From Actinoplanes sp. TFC3 (lineage in GTDB: Bacteria > Actinomycetota > Actinomycetes > Mycobacteriales > Micromonosporaceae), in NCBI RefSeq assembly GCF_001553785.1, contig NZ_LOJP01000014.1, positions 105,467 through 169,466 of the forward strand: a stretch of DNA of 64,000 nt. Reading direction: 5' to 3'. This document shows positions 24,846 through 33,646 of the stretch, one piece after another. Under the pieces are notes generated by a model that did no database searches, had not been told where the DNA came from, and saw nothing but the letters and a program-made list of their open reading frames with translations. Within the stretch, counting starts at the first letter, position 1. Each line of letters begins with the position of its first letter. A program made the translations under genes and the position numbers.

Positions 24846-27505
24846 GCGCGGTGCTGCGCCGGATCCGGGCCTTCGGCGGGCATCTGGGCCTGCTGGCTGC
24901 GCTCGCGCTGGTGGCGGCGCTGCTGGTCGCCGGGGTGCCCCGGGTGGCCAACCACTACACCGATCAGGGGCTGCGCTCGGACCTGAGCCGATTGTCGTAC
25001 CTCAACCGCGACATCGTGTTCGGTTCTGGCTACGACGCGAGCGACAAAAGCCTGCCCTCCGGGGGCGATGCGCTGCTGCCCAGCTACGAACACGACCTGC
25101 CCGACCCGCTGCCCGCGCTGGTCGAGGACCGCTGGTACACCGCAGACAGCGAAGTGCCCGGGCAGAACTTGAGCGGCCCGGCGCCGTACACCGGGGTGTG
25201 CCGCCCGTCGCTGCGGGTGCGCTACCAGAGCGGCGAGGCCGGGGCCGTACGCGTGGTCGAGGGCGCGGCACCGGTCAGTGACACCACCACCGTGCGAGCA
25301 ATGGTGTCGCGCGCGGACGCCAAGCAGCTCGGGCTGAAGGTGGGCACCAAGCTGACCGCGGCCGGCACCACCACCGTGCTCATCAGCGGGCTGTTCGAGC
25401 CGCTCGACGACGACGCGCCGTACTGGGACACCCAGCGCGTCGAACGCATCGGCTGCCCGCAGGCCGACGACGGGATGACCTGGCAGGGCACCGTGCTCAC
25501 CGACCTTGAGGGCAGCCGGCTGGCGGTCAAGCAGACCGAGCTGTTCGAGGGCCGGTGGCGCTACCGCCTGGATGTGGACCGCATCACCGCGCCCGGCCTC
25601 GACGCGCTGACCACCGCCGTCGTCGACGCCCGGCGCAACCCGCCCCAGGGCCGCACCCTGCGCTCCAATGCAGAACCAGCGCTGCTGGCCTTCGCCAAGG
25701 CCCAGTCCGGAGCGCAGGCCACCGTGGCGGTCGTCGAGTCCGGCCTGATCGCCACCGTGCTCGGGCTGATCCTGCTGGCCGCGCTGCTGATGGTCGAACG
25801 CCGCCGCGCCGAGTACGCCCTGCTGCGCGCCCGCGGTGCGATCGCCGGCACGGTGGCGCTGCGCACGCTCGCCGAAACCGTGCTGGTGGTCGCCCCGACC
25901 GTGCTGCTCGGCTGGCTGTTCTGTGCCCTGCTGCCCGGCCGCGCCGCCGGAAGCGAACCGGCGCTGATCGCTGCGTTGCTGCTGCTCGCCGTCGGGGTGG
26001 CTCCGCTGCTGGCCGCGCTGGTCGGGGGCACCGGCGGGCGCCGGCCCGGGCGGCCCGGGTCGCGCCGGCTCGCCGGTGAGGTGTTCGTGCTGCTGCTGGC
26101 CGGGCTCGGCGTGGTACTCGTGCGTCAGCGGGGGGTGCAGGACGGCGTGGACCCGTTCCTGTCGGTGGTGCCGGTGCTGCTGGGCGCGGCTGCGGCGCTG
26201 GCCGTCGTACGGCTGCTGCCCTGGCCCCTGCGCAAAGCCGGTCGGTTGGCGGCCCGCGCCCGGGGACTCGTCGCCTTCCTCGGGCTGGCCCGCGCCGGCC
26301 GCGGCACCCCGCTGTCCGCGGGCCCGGTCGCCGTGCTCATCGTCGCCGCGGCCACCGGCGTGTTCACCGTCGCGGTCAACTCCACCATCAGCGACGCCCG
26401 CGACCGGGCCACCGACCGCGCGGTCGGCGCCGACGCCCAGGTGACCGGGTTCGGCTTCGCCGCCGGCACCGACCGGCTGCTCACCCAGGTGCCCGGCGTG
26501 GATGCGGCCGTCCCGCTGCTGGCCGGCTCGGGCGCCCAGCTCACCGCAACCTCCGGGCGCCGCGCCCAGGCCCAGCTGGTGATCATCGACGGTGCCGCCG
26601 CGAACGACCTGCTGCGCCGCAGCGGCGTGACCGCCCGCATGCCCGGGTCGCTGGCCTCGGCCACCACCAGCGGCCCGATTCAGGCGGTCGTCTCCCCGGA
26701 CGTCGCCGCCGACATCGGCGCCGGTGGCTCGGTGTCCGTGCAGGGCCGCAGCTACGAGTTCCGCGTCGCCGAGACCACCGCGGAGATCCCCGGCCTGGGA
26801 ACCGGCACCCGACGGTTCATTGCGCTGCCGTGGCGCTCGGTGCCCGCGCCGGATTTCCAGCCGCTCGTGCCCACCCGCTACCTGCTCGCCGGGCACGACT
26901 TCGACAACGACGCGGTGCGCAAGGCGGCCGACGCCGGGCAGCGCGAGTACTACCTCGCCCTGCTGCGGCGCACCATCGACGCCGGCATCACCCAGGTCAC
27001 CGATCAGCAGCTGCCCCGCCTGGCCGAGATCATCACCTGGGAGCAGCACCGCCAAGAGCTGGAGGACAGCGGTGTGAACGCGCTGCTGACCTTCGTCTTC
27101 CTGGCCGGGGCGGTGGGCTCAATCGTGCTGGCCCTGCTCGCCGTCGGGCTCGCGGTGCTGGCCGACGCCCCCGGGCGCGGGCAGGCGCTGTCGCGGCTGC
27201 GCACCCTCGGGCTGTCCGGGCGCCAGGGCCGCAACCTGCTGATCCTCGAACTGACCCCGCTGCTGGCGGTCGCCTTTCTGGCCGGTACGGCGGTGGGCTG
27301 GCTGCTGCCCCGGCTGATCGGCCCGGCGCTTGGGCTCGACGCGTTCACCGCCGGGGTCGCGCCGCGGGTGGCCGTCGACCCGTGGCTGGCCGTACAAGCC
27401 CTGGCGCTGCTGCTGGCCGGGCTTTCCACCGCCGTGCTCGTGGAGACCGCGGCGCACCGCCGGATGGGCCTGGGGGCCTCACTCCGCCTGGGAGAGGACA
27501 TCTGA
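24842..27505 (+). CDS. second FtsX-type ABC transporter permease
   Basis: Membrane protein of 887 residues. The N-terminal helix LGLLAALALVAALLVAGVP is followed by an extracytoplasmic region, a central FtsX segment (VVESGLIATVLGLILLAALLMVERRRAEYALLRARG) and a C-terminal one (LLTFVFLAGAVGSIVLALLAVGLAVLADAPG ... LRTLGLSGRQGRNLL). Its start overlaps the preceding gene by four bases (ATGA), so it is read as translationally coupled. The RRRAEYALLRARGA segment is close to RRAESALLRARGA in its neighbour, so the two permeases probably arose by duplication. Confidence 0.82.
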   Translation: MSAVLRRIRAFGGHLGLLAALALVAALLVAGVPRVANHYTDQGLRSDLSRLSYLNRDIVFGSGYDASDKSLPSGGDALLPSYEHDLPDPLPALVEDRWYTADSEVPGQNLSGPAPYTGVCRPSLRVRYQSGEAGAVRVVEGAAPVSDTTTVRAMVSRADAKQLGLKVGTKLTAAGTTTVLISGLFEPLDDDAPYWDTQRVERIGCPQADDGMTWQGTVLTDLEGSRLAVKQTELFEGRWRYRLDVDRITAPGLDALTTAVVDARRNPPQGRTLRSNAEPALLAFAKAQSGAQATVAVVESGLIATVLGLILLAALLMVERRRAEYALLRARGAIAGTVALRTLAETVLVVAPTVLLGWLFCALLPGRAAGSEPALIAALLLLAVGVAPLLAALVGGTGGRRPGRPGSRRLAGEVFVLLLAGLGVVLVRQRGVQDGVDPFLSVVPVLLGAAAALAVVRLLPWPLRKAGRLAARARGLVAFLGLARAGRGTPLSAGPVAVLIVAAATGVFTVAVNSTISDARDRATDRAVGADAQVTGFGFAAGTDRLLTQVPGVDAAVPLLAGSGAQLTATSGRRAQAQLVIIDGAAANDLLRRSGVTARMPGSLASATTSGPIQAVVSPDVAADIGAGGSVSVQGRSYEFRVAETTAEIPGLGTGTRRFIALPWRSVPAPDFQPLVPTRYLLAGHDFDNDAVRKAADAGQREYYLALLRRTIDAGITQVTDQQLPRLAEIITWEQHRQELEDSGVNALLTFVFLAGAVGSIVLALLAVGLAVLADAPGRGQALSRLRTLGLSGRQGRNLLILELTPLLAVAFLAGTAVGWLLPRLIGPALGLDAFTAGVAPRVAVDPWLAVQALALLLAGLSTAVLVETAAHRRMGLGASLRLGEDI

Positions 27506-28440
27506 TGACCGGACCGGATCTCGGCGAGCTGCAACGCCGGGCAGCCCAGCGGGCCGCGGCCCGGGCCGGGGGCACCGACCGGCTGCGCGGGCACATAGTC
27601 TGCGACGGGCTGGTGCGCATCTTCAAAACCGAAGGTGTCGAGGTGGTGGCGCTGCAGGGCCTCGACCTGGTCGTGGATCAGGGCGAGCTGCTGGCGATCG
27701 TGGGCGCCTCCGGCTCGGGCAAGTCGACGATGCTCAACATCCTGTCCGGGCTCGACGTGCCGACCGCCGGCATCGCCCGGGTGGCCGGCTTCGACCTGCT
27801 GACCATGACCTCGCGGCGCCGGCTGCGCTACCGCCGCAAGGTGGCCGGGTTCGTGTGGCAGCAGACCGGGCGCAACCTGCTGCCGTACCTGTCCGCCCGC
27901 GAGAACGTCGAGCTGCCGATGCGCCTGGCCGGGCGGGCCAGTCGCAAACGGGCCCTGGAACTGCTGGACATGACCGGGGTGGCGCACTGCGCCGACCGGC
28001 GGCCCAACCAGATGAGCGGCGGCGAGCAGCAGCGCACGGCGGTGGCGGTCGCGGTGGCCAACGACCCCGAGGTGCTGTTCGCCGACGAGCCGACCGGCGA
28101 GCTGGACGAGGCCACCGCCGCCGACGTGTTCGTCGCGCTGCGCACCATCAACGCCGAACTGGGCGTCACCATCGTGATCGTCACTCATGACCATGCGGTG
28201 TCGGGCCAGGTCCGGCGCACGGTCGCGATCCGTGACGGCCGCACCGCATCCGAGGTACGCCGCAGCGCCCGCACCGGCGCCGGCGGTGCCGAGGAAATCG
28301 TCTCCCAGGAGTACTCGGTGCTCGACCGGGCCGGGCGCATGCAGCTGCCGGCGGGCTTCGTGGACGCGCTGAGCCTCAAGGACCGGGTGCAGTTGACGCT
28401 GGAAACCGACCACGTGCAGGTGAGGCCGGGCGATGAGTGA
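27505..28440 (+). CDS. ABC ATPase with AbrB-like C-terminal tail
   Basis: Cytosolic ATPase of 311 residues for the FtsX permeases. It has Walker A GASGSGKST, the LolD/MacB-type signature MSGGEQQRTA, Walker B LFADEPTGELD and the switch His in VTHDHAVSG. Unlike standard LolD/MacB subunits it has a 25-residue N-terminal extension and a tail of about 45 residues, VLDRAGRMQLPAGFVDAL followed by KDRVQLTLETDHVQV, which looks like a SpoVT/AbrB swapped-hairpin repeat. The role of this tail is unknown. The ATG overlaps the previous stop by one base. Confidence 0.8.
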   Translation: MTGPDLGELQRRAAQRAAARAGGTDRLRGHIVCDGLVRIFKTEGVEVVALQGLDLVVDQGELLAIVGASGSGKSTMLNILSGLDVPTAGIARVAGFDLLTMTSRRRLRYRRKVAGFVWQQTGRNLLPYLSARENVELPMRLAGRASRKRALELLDMTGVAHCADRRPNQMSGGEQQRTAVAVAVANDPEVLFADEPTGELDEATAADVFVALRTINAELGVTIVIVTHDHAVSGQVRRTVAIRDGRTASEVRRSARTGAGGAEEIVSQEYSVLDRAGRMQLPAGFVDALSLKDRVQLTLETDHVQVRPGDE

Positions 28441-29110
28441 CACGCTGATCACAGTCAAGCAACTGAACCGCCACTACGGTACGGGGGACCGCGCCGTGCA
28501 TGCCGTACGCGACGTGTCCTTCGAAACCGGGCGCGGGGAGCTCGTCGCCGTGCGAGGCCGCTCCGGCGCGGGCAAGACCACGCTGCTCAACCTGATCGGC
28601 GGGCTGGACCGCCCCAGCAGCGGCACCATCGAGGTCGACGGGCACGACGTATCCGGCGCGAGGGAGAACGACCTGCTGGGTCTGCGCCGCACCACCATCG
28701 GCTTCGTGTTCCAGTCCTTCGGGCTGATCCCGATCCTCAGCGCAGCCGAGAACATCAGCGTGCCGCTGCGCCTGGCCGCTCAGAACCCCGAGGAGCGCGA
28801 GGAACGGGTCAGCCTGCTGCTCGAACTGGTTGGGCTCGGCGCCCAGGCCAACCAGCGGCCGTACGAGATGTCCGGCGGTCAGCAGCAGCGCGTGGCGGTG
28901 GCCCGCGCCCTGGCCAACGACCCGCCGCTGCTGATCGCCGACGAACCCACCGGCCAGCTCGACTCCGAAACCGGGCGGGCCATCATGGACCTGCTCCGCG
29001 CGCTGGTCGACGCCCGCGGCATGACCGCCCTGGTGGCCACGCACGACCCCAGCCTGATGGACCGCGCCGACCGGGTTCTCACCCTGCGCGACGGGCGCCT
29101 CGAACCGTGA
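28433..29110 (+). CDS. ABC ATPase (LolD/MacB-type)
   Basis: Cytosolic ATPase of 225 residues, close to standard LolD/MacB-type length. Landmarks: Walker A GRSGAGKTT, Q-loop VFQSFGLIP, signature MSGGQQQR, Walker B LLIADEPTGQLD, switch His in ATHDPSL. It overlaps the previous ATPase gene by eight bases. Having two distinct ATPases and two distinct permeases in one operon suggests a heteromeric exporter, or two exporters in one unit. Confidence 0.88.
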   Translation: MSDTLITVKQLNRHYGTGDRAVHAVRDVSFETGRGELVAVRGRSGAGKTTLLNLIGGLDRPSSGTIEVDGHDVSGARENDLLGLRRTTIGFVFQSFGLIPILSAAENISVPLRLAAQNPEEREERVSLLLELVGLGAQANQRPYEMSGGQQQRVAVARALANDPPLLIADEPTGQLDSETGRAIMDLLRALVDARGMTALVATHDPSLMDRADRVLTLRDGRLEP

Positions 29111-29132
29111 GGTAAAGTTCTGCACGCAGCAC

Positions 29133-29205
29133 GCGGACGTAGCGCAGCTGGTAGCGCATCACCTTGCCAAGGTGAGGGTCGCGAGTTCGAATCTCGTCGT
29201 CCGCT
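29133..29205 (+). tRNA. tRNA-Gly (GCC)
   Basis: A 73-base cloverleaf: acceptor stem GCGGACG/CGTCCGC, anticodon stem TCACC/GGTGA with loop TTGCCAA (anticodon GCC), T-arm with GTTCGAATC. The discriminator is T and CCA is not encoded. It starts 22 bases after the ATPase stop. Confidence 0.97.
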
Positions 29206-29211
29206 CGTGAT

Positions 29212-29231
29212 GATGTCCCGTCCGGGACATC
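29212..29231 (+). terminator. hairpin after tRNA-Gly
   Basis: Perfect 8-bp stem GATGTCCC/GGGACATC with loop GTCC, six bases past the tRNA. It may aid processing or termination. Confidence 0.5.
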
Positions 29232-29233
29232 GC

Positions 29234-29268
29234 AACCCCTGAATCCGCACCGCGGGTCCAGGGGTTTT
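29234..29268 (+). terminator. Rho-independent terminator of tRNA-Gly
   Basis: AACCCCTG/CAGGGGTT stem followed by TT, a canonical intrinsic terminator with a T-tract (GGTTTT) that is unusual for this T-poor genome. Confidence 0.75.
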
Positions 29269-29373
29269 CGCGTTCCAGCTCGCTGCGCAGAGCTGTCTCG
29301 TGGCCGATCCGGGCTTTGGCGGGCCAGGGCTTGGGCCACGCCGGGTTTCGGCCGGGCCCCAGGTGAGCTGCGG

Positions 29374-30492
29374 TCAGGCGTCGCCGCAGTCGAGGCCGAG
29401 CACGGTCAGGACGTGGCGGACCTGCGGCTGCATGCCGGTGATCGCGATCGGCACCGAGGCCAGCGCCGCCGCCACCGCCATGTCGCGCAGCACCGCCGCC
29501 CCCGCCGCGTCCACCAACGGCAGCCGGGTCAGATCCACCACCAGCCCCGATGGCGGGGCGTGGGCGATTGCCTCGTGCAGCCGCAGCCGGGCCTGCTCGG
29601 CGGTGTCCCGGTCGATCTCCCCGGACACCAGCACCGTCGCCCCCGCCACCGTCCGGCGGACCCGGATCCACAGCTTGCTGTGATCGTCGTCGGCCACCAC
29701 ACCCGTCCACGGCGGCGGGACGTCGCTCAGCATCGCCGCCCGCAGCCAGCTCAGCGCCTGACCCAGCAGCCGCGACACGTGCATCTGCGAAATGCCCAGC
29801 CGCTCGGCGATCTCGGCCTGCGTCAGGTTGCCGTAGAAGCGCAGGCTGATCATCCGCTGCACCCGGGCCGGCAGGCGGCGCACCAGCCCGGCCACGGTCA
29901 TCCGGTCGGCCATCGACTCGATCGAGGCGTCCCGCATGCCCAGCATGTCGCCCAGCTCCTGCTCATCGTCGCCGACCGGCAGGGCCAGCGACAGGGCGGT
30001 GTGATCGGCGGCGCCGCACTGGGCCCGGCATACGTCATCCTCGGTCATGCCCAGGTGCACGGCGATCTCCGCCGTGGTCGGGTCGCGGGCCATGGCGTGC
30101 CCGAGCGCCTCGGTGGCCGCCTTCACCTCCAGGGTCAGATCCTGCAGCCGGCGCGCCACGTGCAGGCTCCACGTACGGTCGCGGAAATGGCGTTTGATCT
30201 CGCCGTTTATCGTGATGACCGCGAACGCCGTGAAGGAACCGCGCCCGGGGTCGTACCGGTCGATGGATTTGACCAGGCCCATCCGCGCGACCTGCTGCAG
30301 ATCGTCGAGCGGTTCGCCGCGCAGGCGGTACCGCCGGGCCAGCCGGTCGGCGAACGGCAGCAGCACGGTGATCACCTTGTCGCGCAGTGCGGCCCGGCCG
30401 GACGGGCCGGCCACGGCCCAGCGTTCGGCGTAGGCGACGGCGATCTGGTCCAGGTCTTCCCGCGCGTTGCCCGGCGGGTGTGTAGCGGTCAT
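29374..30492 (-). CDS. SigB/SigF-family sigma factor fused to a STAS domain
   Basis: RNA polymerase sigma factor of 372 residues. Residues about 30-265 hold the sigma70 regions: LPFADRLARRYRLRGEPLDDLQQVARMGL (region 2), then region 3, then LISLRFYGNLTQAEIAERLGISQMHVSRLLGQAL (region 4). After about residue 275 a STAS domain follows (LVVDLTRLPLVDAAGAAVLRDM). STAS domains are typical of anti-sigma antagonists; the phospho-acceptor Ser of the D-S-x-G motif is replaced by Ala (DAAG), so phosphorylation control is absent. The protein may bind its own anti-sigma factor. Start fixed by AAGGAGG. It diverges from the unknown gene at 30716. Confidence 0.82.
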   Translation of the reverse strand: MTATHPPGNAREDLDQIAVAYAERWAVAGPSGRAALRDKVITVLLPFADRLARRYRLRGEPLDDLQQVARMGLVKSIDRYDPGRGSFTAFAVITINGEIKRHFRDRTWSLHVARRLQDLTLEVKAATEALGHAMARDPTTAEIAVHLGMTEDDVCRAQCGAADHTALSLALPVGDDEQELGDMLGMRDASIESMADRMTVAGLVRRLPARVQRMISLRFYGNLTQAEIAERLGISQMHVSRLLGQALSWLRAAMLSDVPPPWTGVVADDDHSKLWIRVRRTVAGATVLVSGEIDRDTAEQARLRLHEAIAHAPPSGLVVDLTRLPLVDAAGAAVLRDMAVAAALASVPIAITGMQPQVRHVLTVLGLDCGDA

Positions 30493-30715
30493 CGGCACCT
30501 CCTTGAGGTGAGCTGCCCGGCCGCGTTCTGGCTGACCGTAGTCCCGCCCGCCGAGGGTGCGCAATGCCCTGGAGTGCCGATAAACACCCCGTGTGAAACG
30601 CGCTGGATGCGGTACTCGGGCTGCTCGCCACGGCAGCAGGCACGGCGGGAGGGCAGCTCATGGATGTGCCGGCGCAGGTGCGCGGCGGCCCGGCTCACCT
30701 GATCGAAGGACGGCG

Positions 30716-32089
30716 ATGACCGCCGTCGGGTTACCCGCCCCGCTCGCCGCCCACGCGATGTGCCCGGACAGCCTCGGCCGGGGGCTGCTGGCCGCAGCCG
30801 CCCGCGCGTTGCACCAGCAGGACAGCCGAGGGCTCGACCGCGTCCCGATCCTCGGCCGGCACCCCCGCGCACCGGCGCGGCGCCGCGCCACCGAACTGGC
30901 GTGTGACGCCGCCGCTGCCGCGCTGCCCCCGGAGATGGCGGCGGCCCTGGATACCGACGCGGTGGCACAGTGGATTGTGGACCATTACCCGGGCGCCTCC
31001 TACCCGGCCATGGTGCTCGGATCGGCGCACGGCGGCGCGGTGCACCTGGCGGCCGCGCTGGGAGCGCCCTGGCTGCCGTCCGGGTTCGTGGTCACTGTGC
31101 GCTGGCCTGGCGCGGTGCAGGACTGGCGGGGAGCCCGCGACTACGGCCGCGACATCGCCGCCTGCATCCTGGGCGGCAACCCGGGCGTCAGCGTGCGCCA
31201 GGTGCACGATCCGGTGCAGCGCGGCCCGCTGTGCGGCAGCACGCTCACCTTGCACGTGCGGTGGCGGCGCATCCCGCACGCGTACCGGTTGTTCCTGCGC
31301 ACCCGCCTGGCCGGCGGACCCGCGCTGATGGTGCGCGACCTGCGCAACTGGACGGTCGAGGACCTCACGCCCGGGTACGGGTTCCAGGTCGGCAGCCCGG
31401 TGTCCGGCTGGACCAGCGCCGACTACACCACCGCCAACCCGGCGTTCGGCGACCTGCTGGCCACCCTCGGCGTCACGAGCTGGGCCACCCCGGGCGCCGG
31501 CGCGGTCAGCCGGTACGCCGAAACCGCAGGGGAACCCGATTTCGACAACGAGCTGCGGCGCTGGGTCACCCCGGCGTACCGGATCTGCTATCCGCGGCCC
31601 GGGGCGCTGAGCGCGTTCGTGGCCGATTTGTACCGGCAGTGGTGGCGGGCGGCCGGGGCGGTCACCGAACACTGCGTGGTGGAGACCGGCACGCTGTTCG
31701 ATCCGTGGCGGGTGCACGCCGGTGCGCTGGTGCCGTACTGGTGCGAGTCGGCGGCGCGCCGCGGCGTGGAAGCGGCGGAGATGTGGCTGGCCGGGGCCGA
31801 GCCGTTCGAGGCGATCAGCGTGCTGCCGCAAGCGCCCGGGGTGGCCGCCGAGTCGTACGCGCCGGCCGAGCTGTGGCGCTCGCTGGCCCGCTTCGCCCGG
31901 CACCGGCCGCTGCTGGACCAGCTTGCGATGAGCCGGTACCCGACGCTGCCGCTCGCCGCCTCGCACGCCACCACCGCGCTGACGATCGCCGCGCTGTGGG
32001 AGGACCGGCACCCGGTGCGGCTGTCCGGCGAGCATCTGATCGCGGCGTTGCGCTCGGCCGGACCGGTGCTGGGGCTGCTGGTGTCGTAA
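30716..32089 (+). CDS. hypothetical protein, 457 residues
   Basis: I do not recognise this family. The protein is soluble, has no signal peptide and no predicted membrane segments. It has a Ser-Ala-His-Gly segment (MVLGSAHGGAVHLAAALG) that resembles but does not match a hydrolase elbow (G-x-S-x-G), and a Trp-rich middle (GSPVSGWTSADYTTANPAF, then RQWWRAAG). The frame has consistently high GC third positions. It lies between the sigma/STAS gene and the GAF-ANTAR gene and its promoter region (30493-30715) is shared with the former. The ATG at 30716 follows GAAGGA. Confidence 0.6.
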   Translation: MTAVGLPAPLAAHAMCPDSLGRGLLAAAARALHQQDSRGLDRVPILGRHPRAPARRRATELACDAAAAALPPEMAAALDTDAVAQWIVDHYPGASYPAMVLGSAHGGAVHLAAALGAPWLPSGFVVTVRWPGAVQDWRGARDYGRDIAACILGGNPGVSVRQVHDPVQRGPLCGSTLTLHVRWRRIPHAYRLFLRTRLAGGPALMVRDLRNWTVEDLTPGYGFQVGSPVSGWTSADYTTANPAFGDLLATLGVTSWATPGAGAVSRYAETAGEPDFDNELRRWVTPAYRICYPRPGALSAFVADLYRQWWRAAGAVTEHCVVETGTLFDPWRVHAGALVPYWCESAARRGVEAAEMWLAGAEPFEAISVLPQAPGVAAESYAPAELWRSLARFARHRPLLDQLAMSRYPTLPLAASHATTALTIAALWEDRHPVRLSGEHLIAALRSAGPVLGLLVS

Positions 32090-32092
32090 GCC

Positions 32093-32818
32093 TCAGTGTG
32101 CTCGTACCTTGAAAGGGGTCGGCTGGTGCGGAGCCTGACCCCCGACCCGCGTGACGATGTCGACGGCCAGGTCCCGCAGCTTGCGGTTACGACGTTGTGA
32201 AGCCGCGCGCAGCATGGCGAACGCGGTGTCACCCGGGCAGCGCTGCTGGGCCATGATGATGCCGATCGCCTGGTCGATGACCCCGCGCGAGTCCAGGGCG
32301 TGACGCAGCTGATCCTCGACCTCGGTCAGCCCGGCCAGGCGCTGCACCACCCCCAGAGCTGCCGCGCAGGCCCCCGCGAACATCTCGAACTGCTGGCGCT
32401 GCTGGCTGGCGAACGCGTGCGGCTTCTGCGAATAGACGGTCAGCGCGGCCCGTGAACGGCCCTGCGCCGGCAAGGGCGCCGCCAGCACACTGCGCACACC
32501 CAGATCCATCGCGTACGGCCGGTACGCCGCCCAGCGCGACTCCTCGGCAAGATCATCCACCTCGACCAGCGAGCCCGCCTGCATCGCCTCCAGCCCCGGG
32601 CTCTCGATCCCGCCGTAACCCGCCTCGTCGGCCCGTAACGCCAGATCACTGCTGGCCGCGGTGGTCCACCCGTGCTCGTCACAGCACACGGCAAGCCCGC
32701 ACGAGCCGCCCCCGGATAGGTCGCGCGCGGCGATGCGTACCGTCTCGCGTAGGAACGTCTGCAGGTCGGGGCCCTCACTCAGGGTGTCGAGCATGGTCAG
32801 GTACGGCTGCTGCGTCAT
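32093..32818 (-). CDS. GAF-ANTAR transcription antiterminator
   Basis: Soluble regulator of 241 residues. The GAF domain covers about residues 10-150 (FLRETVRIAARDLSGGGSCGLAV ... FASQQRQQFEMFAGACAAALGV). The C-terminal ANTAR RNA-binding domain is seen in HALDSRGVIDQAIGIIMAQQRCPGDTAFAMLRAASQRRNRKLRDLAVDIV, with the conserved Ala-Ile-Gly-Ile-Ile-Met and Ala-Phe. ANTAR proteins bind paired hairpins in mRNAs to prevent termination. Targets in this window are not evident. It is convergent with the hypothetical gene at 30716, three bases away. Confidence 0.88.
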   Translation of the reverse strand: MTQQPYLTMLDTLSEGPDLQTFLRETVRIAARDLSGGGSCGLAVCCDEHGWTTAASSDLALRADEAGYGGIESPGLEAMQAGSLVEVDDLAEESRWAAYRPYAMDLGVRSVLAAPLPAQGRSRAALTVYSQKPHAFASQQRQQFEMFAGACAAALGVVQRLAGLTEVEDQLRHALDSRGVIDQAIGIIMAQQRCPGDTAFAMLRAASQRRNRKLRDLAVDIVTRVGGQAPHQPTPFKVRAH

Positions 32819-32881
32819 CGTCGCCGCATTCGCCGGACACGGCGGGCCTAAACGTCGTACCCGGGTTCTAAGCTTTGCGTC

Positions 32882-33121
32882 ATGGCCGATGACGAGCCGA
32901 GCTTCGAGAAGATCGTGGCCAACCTGCACCGCGAGGATCCGGGCTTCACCGCGGCGTTCCACGAACAGCGGCGCCCGCCCGGCCGTGTCCCGCTGATCAT
33001 CGGCGTGGTGCTGTGCCTGGTCGCGCTCGGCATGCTCGCCTTCGGCGGGGTCAAGGGCGCGGTGCTGTCGGTGCTGCCCTGGTTGGCCGGCATGGCGTTC
33101 GTGCTCAAGGGTCGTGGCTGA
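32882..33121 (+). CDS. DUF3040-type small membrane protein
   Basis: A 79-residue protein with an N-terminal charged region (SFEKIVANLHREDPGF) and two hydrophobic segments (VPLIIGVVLCLVALGMLAFGG, AVLSVLPWLAGMAFVL). The pattern fits DUF3040 proteins of actinobacteria, of unknown function. Divergent from the ANTAR gene with a 63-base gap. Confidence 0.7.
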   Translation: MADDEPSFEKIVANLHREDPGFTAAFHEQRRPPGRVPLIIGVVLCLVALGMLAFGGVKGAVLSVLPWLAGMAFVLKGRG

Positions 33122-33122
33122 G

Positions 33123-33593
33123 TCACTGAGAGTTGCGGTCCAGCGCGGCGAGCGTGGCGTAGGTGACCGCGCCGTACACCAGGTGGGGGAGCAGGTCACT
33201 GACCCAGTCGGTCGCCGACCAGCTACGCGGATCGGTGACCCGTAACCGGGCCATCGACAGGTCGGTCAGGCCCATCACGCTCACCCCGGTCAGCACCGCC
33301 CCCACCGGCACCGGCGGGCGGAAACCGGCGCGGCGAAGCACCCCGTAGGCGACCCCGATGCCCACGCCGGTGAGCACCCCGGTCAGGCTGGCAATCCCGC
33401 TGACCCGGTTCTGCCGCGTGTCACCCTCGCCCGGCACGTCCACCGGCAACCGGGTCTCCATGGCTTCGATGGTCTTCTCCGGGGTGCTGCTCGCCGCCCG
33501 CCCCCGCACGGCCATGTCGAGATAAGTGGCAGCGTTGAGGGCCGCCGTACCCGCCGCACCCGCCGCCGCACCGCTCAGGAATCCGATACCCAT
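33123..33593 (-). CDS. membrane protein of unknown function
   Basis: A 156-residue protein with about four hydrophobic segments (FLSGAAAGAAGTAALNA, LTGVLTGVGIGVAYGVL, AVLTGVSVMGLTDL, LVYGAVTYATLAAL). No known motif. Its stop almost touches the DUF3040 gene stop (one-base gap), so the pair is convergent. Family assignment cannot be made. Confidence 0.6.
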   Translation of the reverse strand: MGIGFLSGAAAGAAGTAALNAATYLDMAVRGRAASSTPEKTIEAMETRLPVDVPGEGDTRQNRVSGIASLTGVLTGVGIGVAYGVLRRAGFRPPVPVGAVLTGVSVMGLTDLSMARLRVTDPRSWSATDWVSDLLPHLVYGAVTYATLAALDRNSQ

Positions 33594-33646
33594 GTCCTGC
33601 GGGTGCCCGCCGCCGGGGCAAGCAAACCGGCGGTAGGTTGGCTCCC

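Noticed and set aside
24260..27055. 931-codon minus-strand frame
   Set aside because: Runs antisense across two FtsX genes that have clear motifs and ATGA overlaps; Gly/Gln/Arg-rich shadow.
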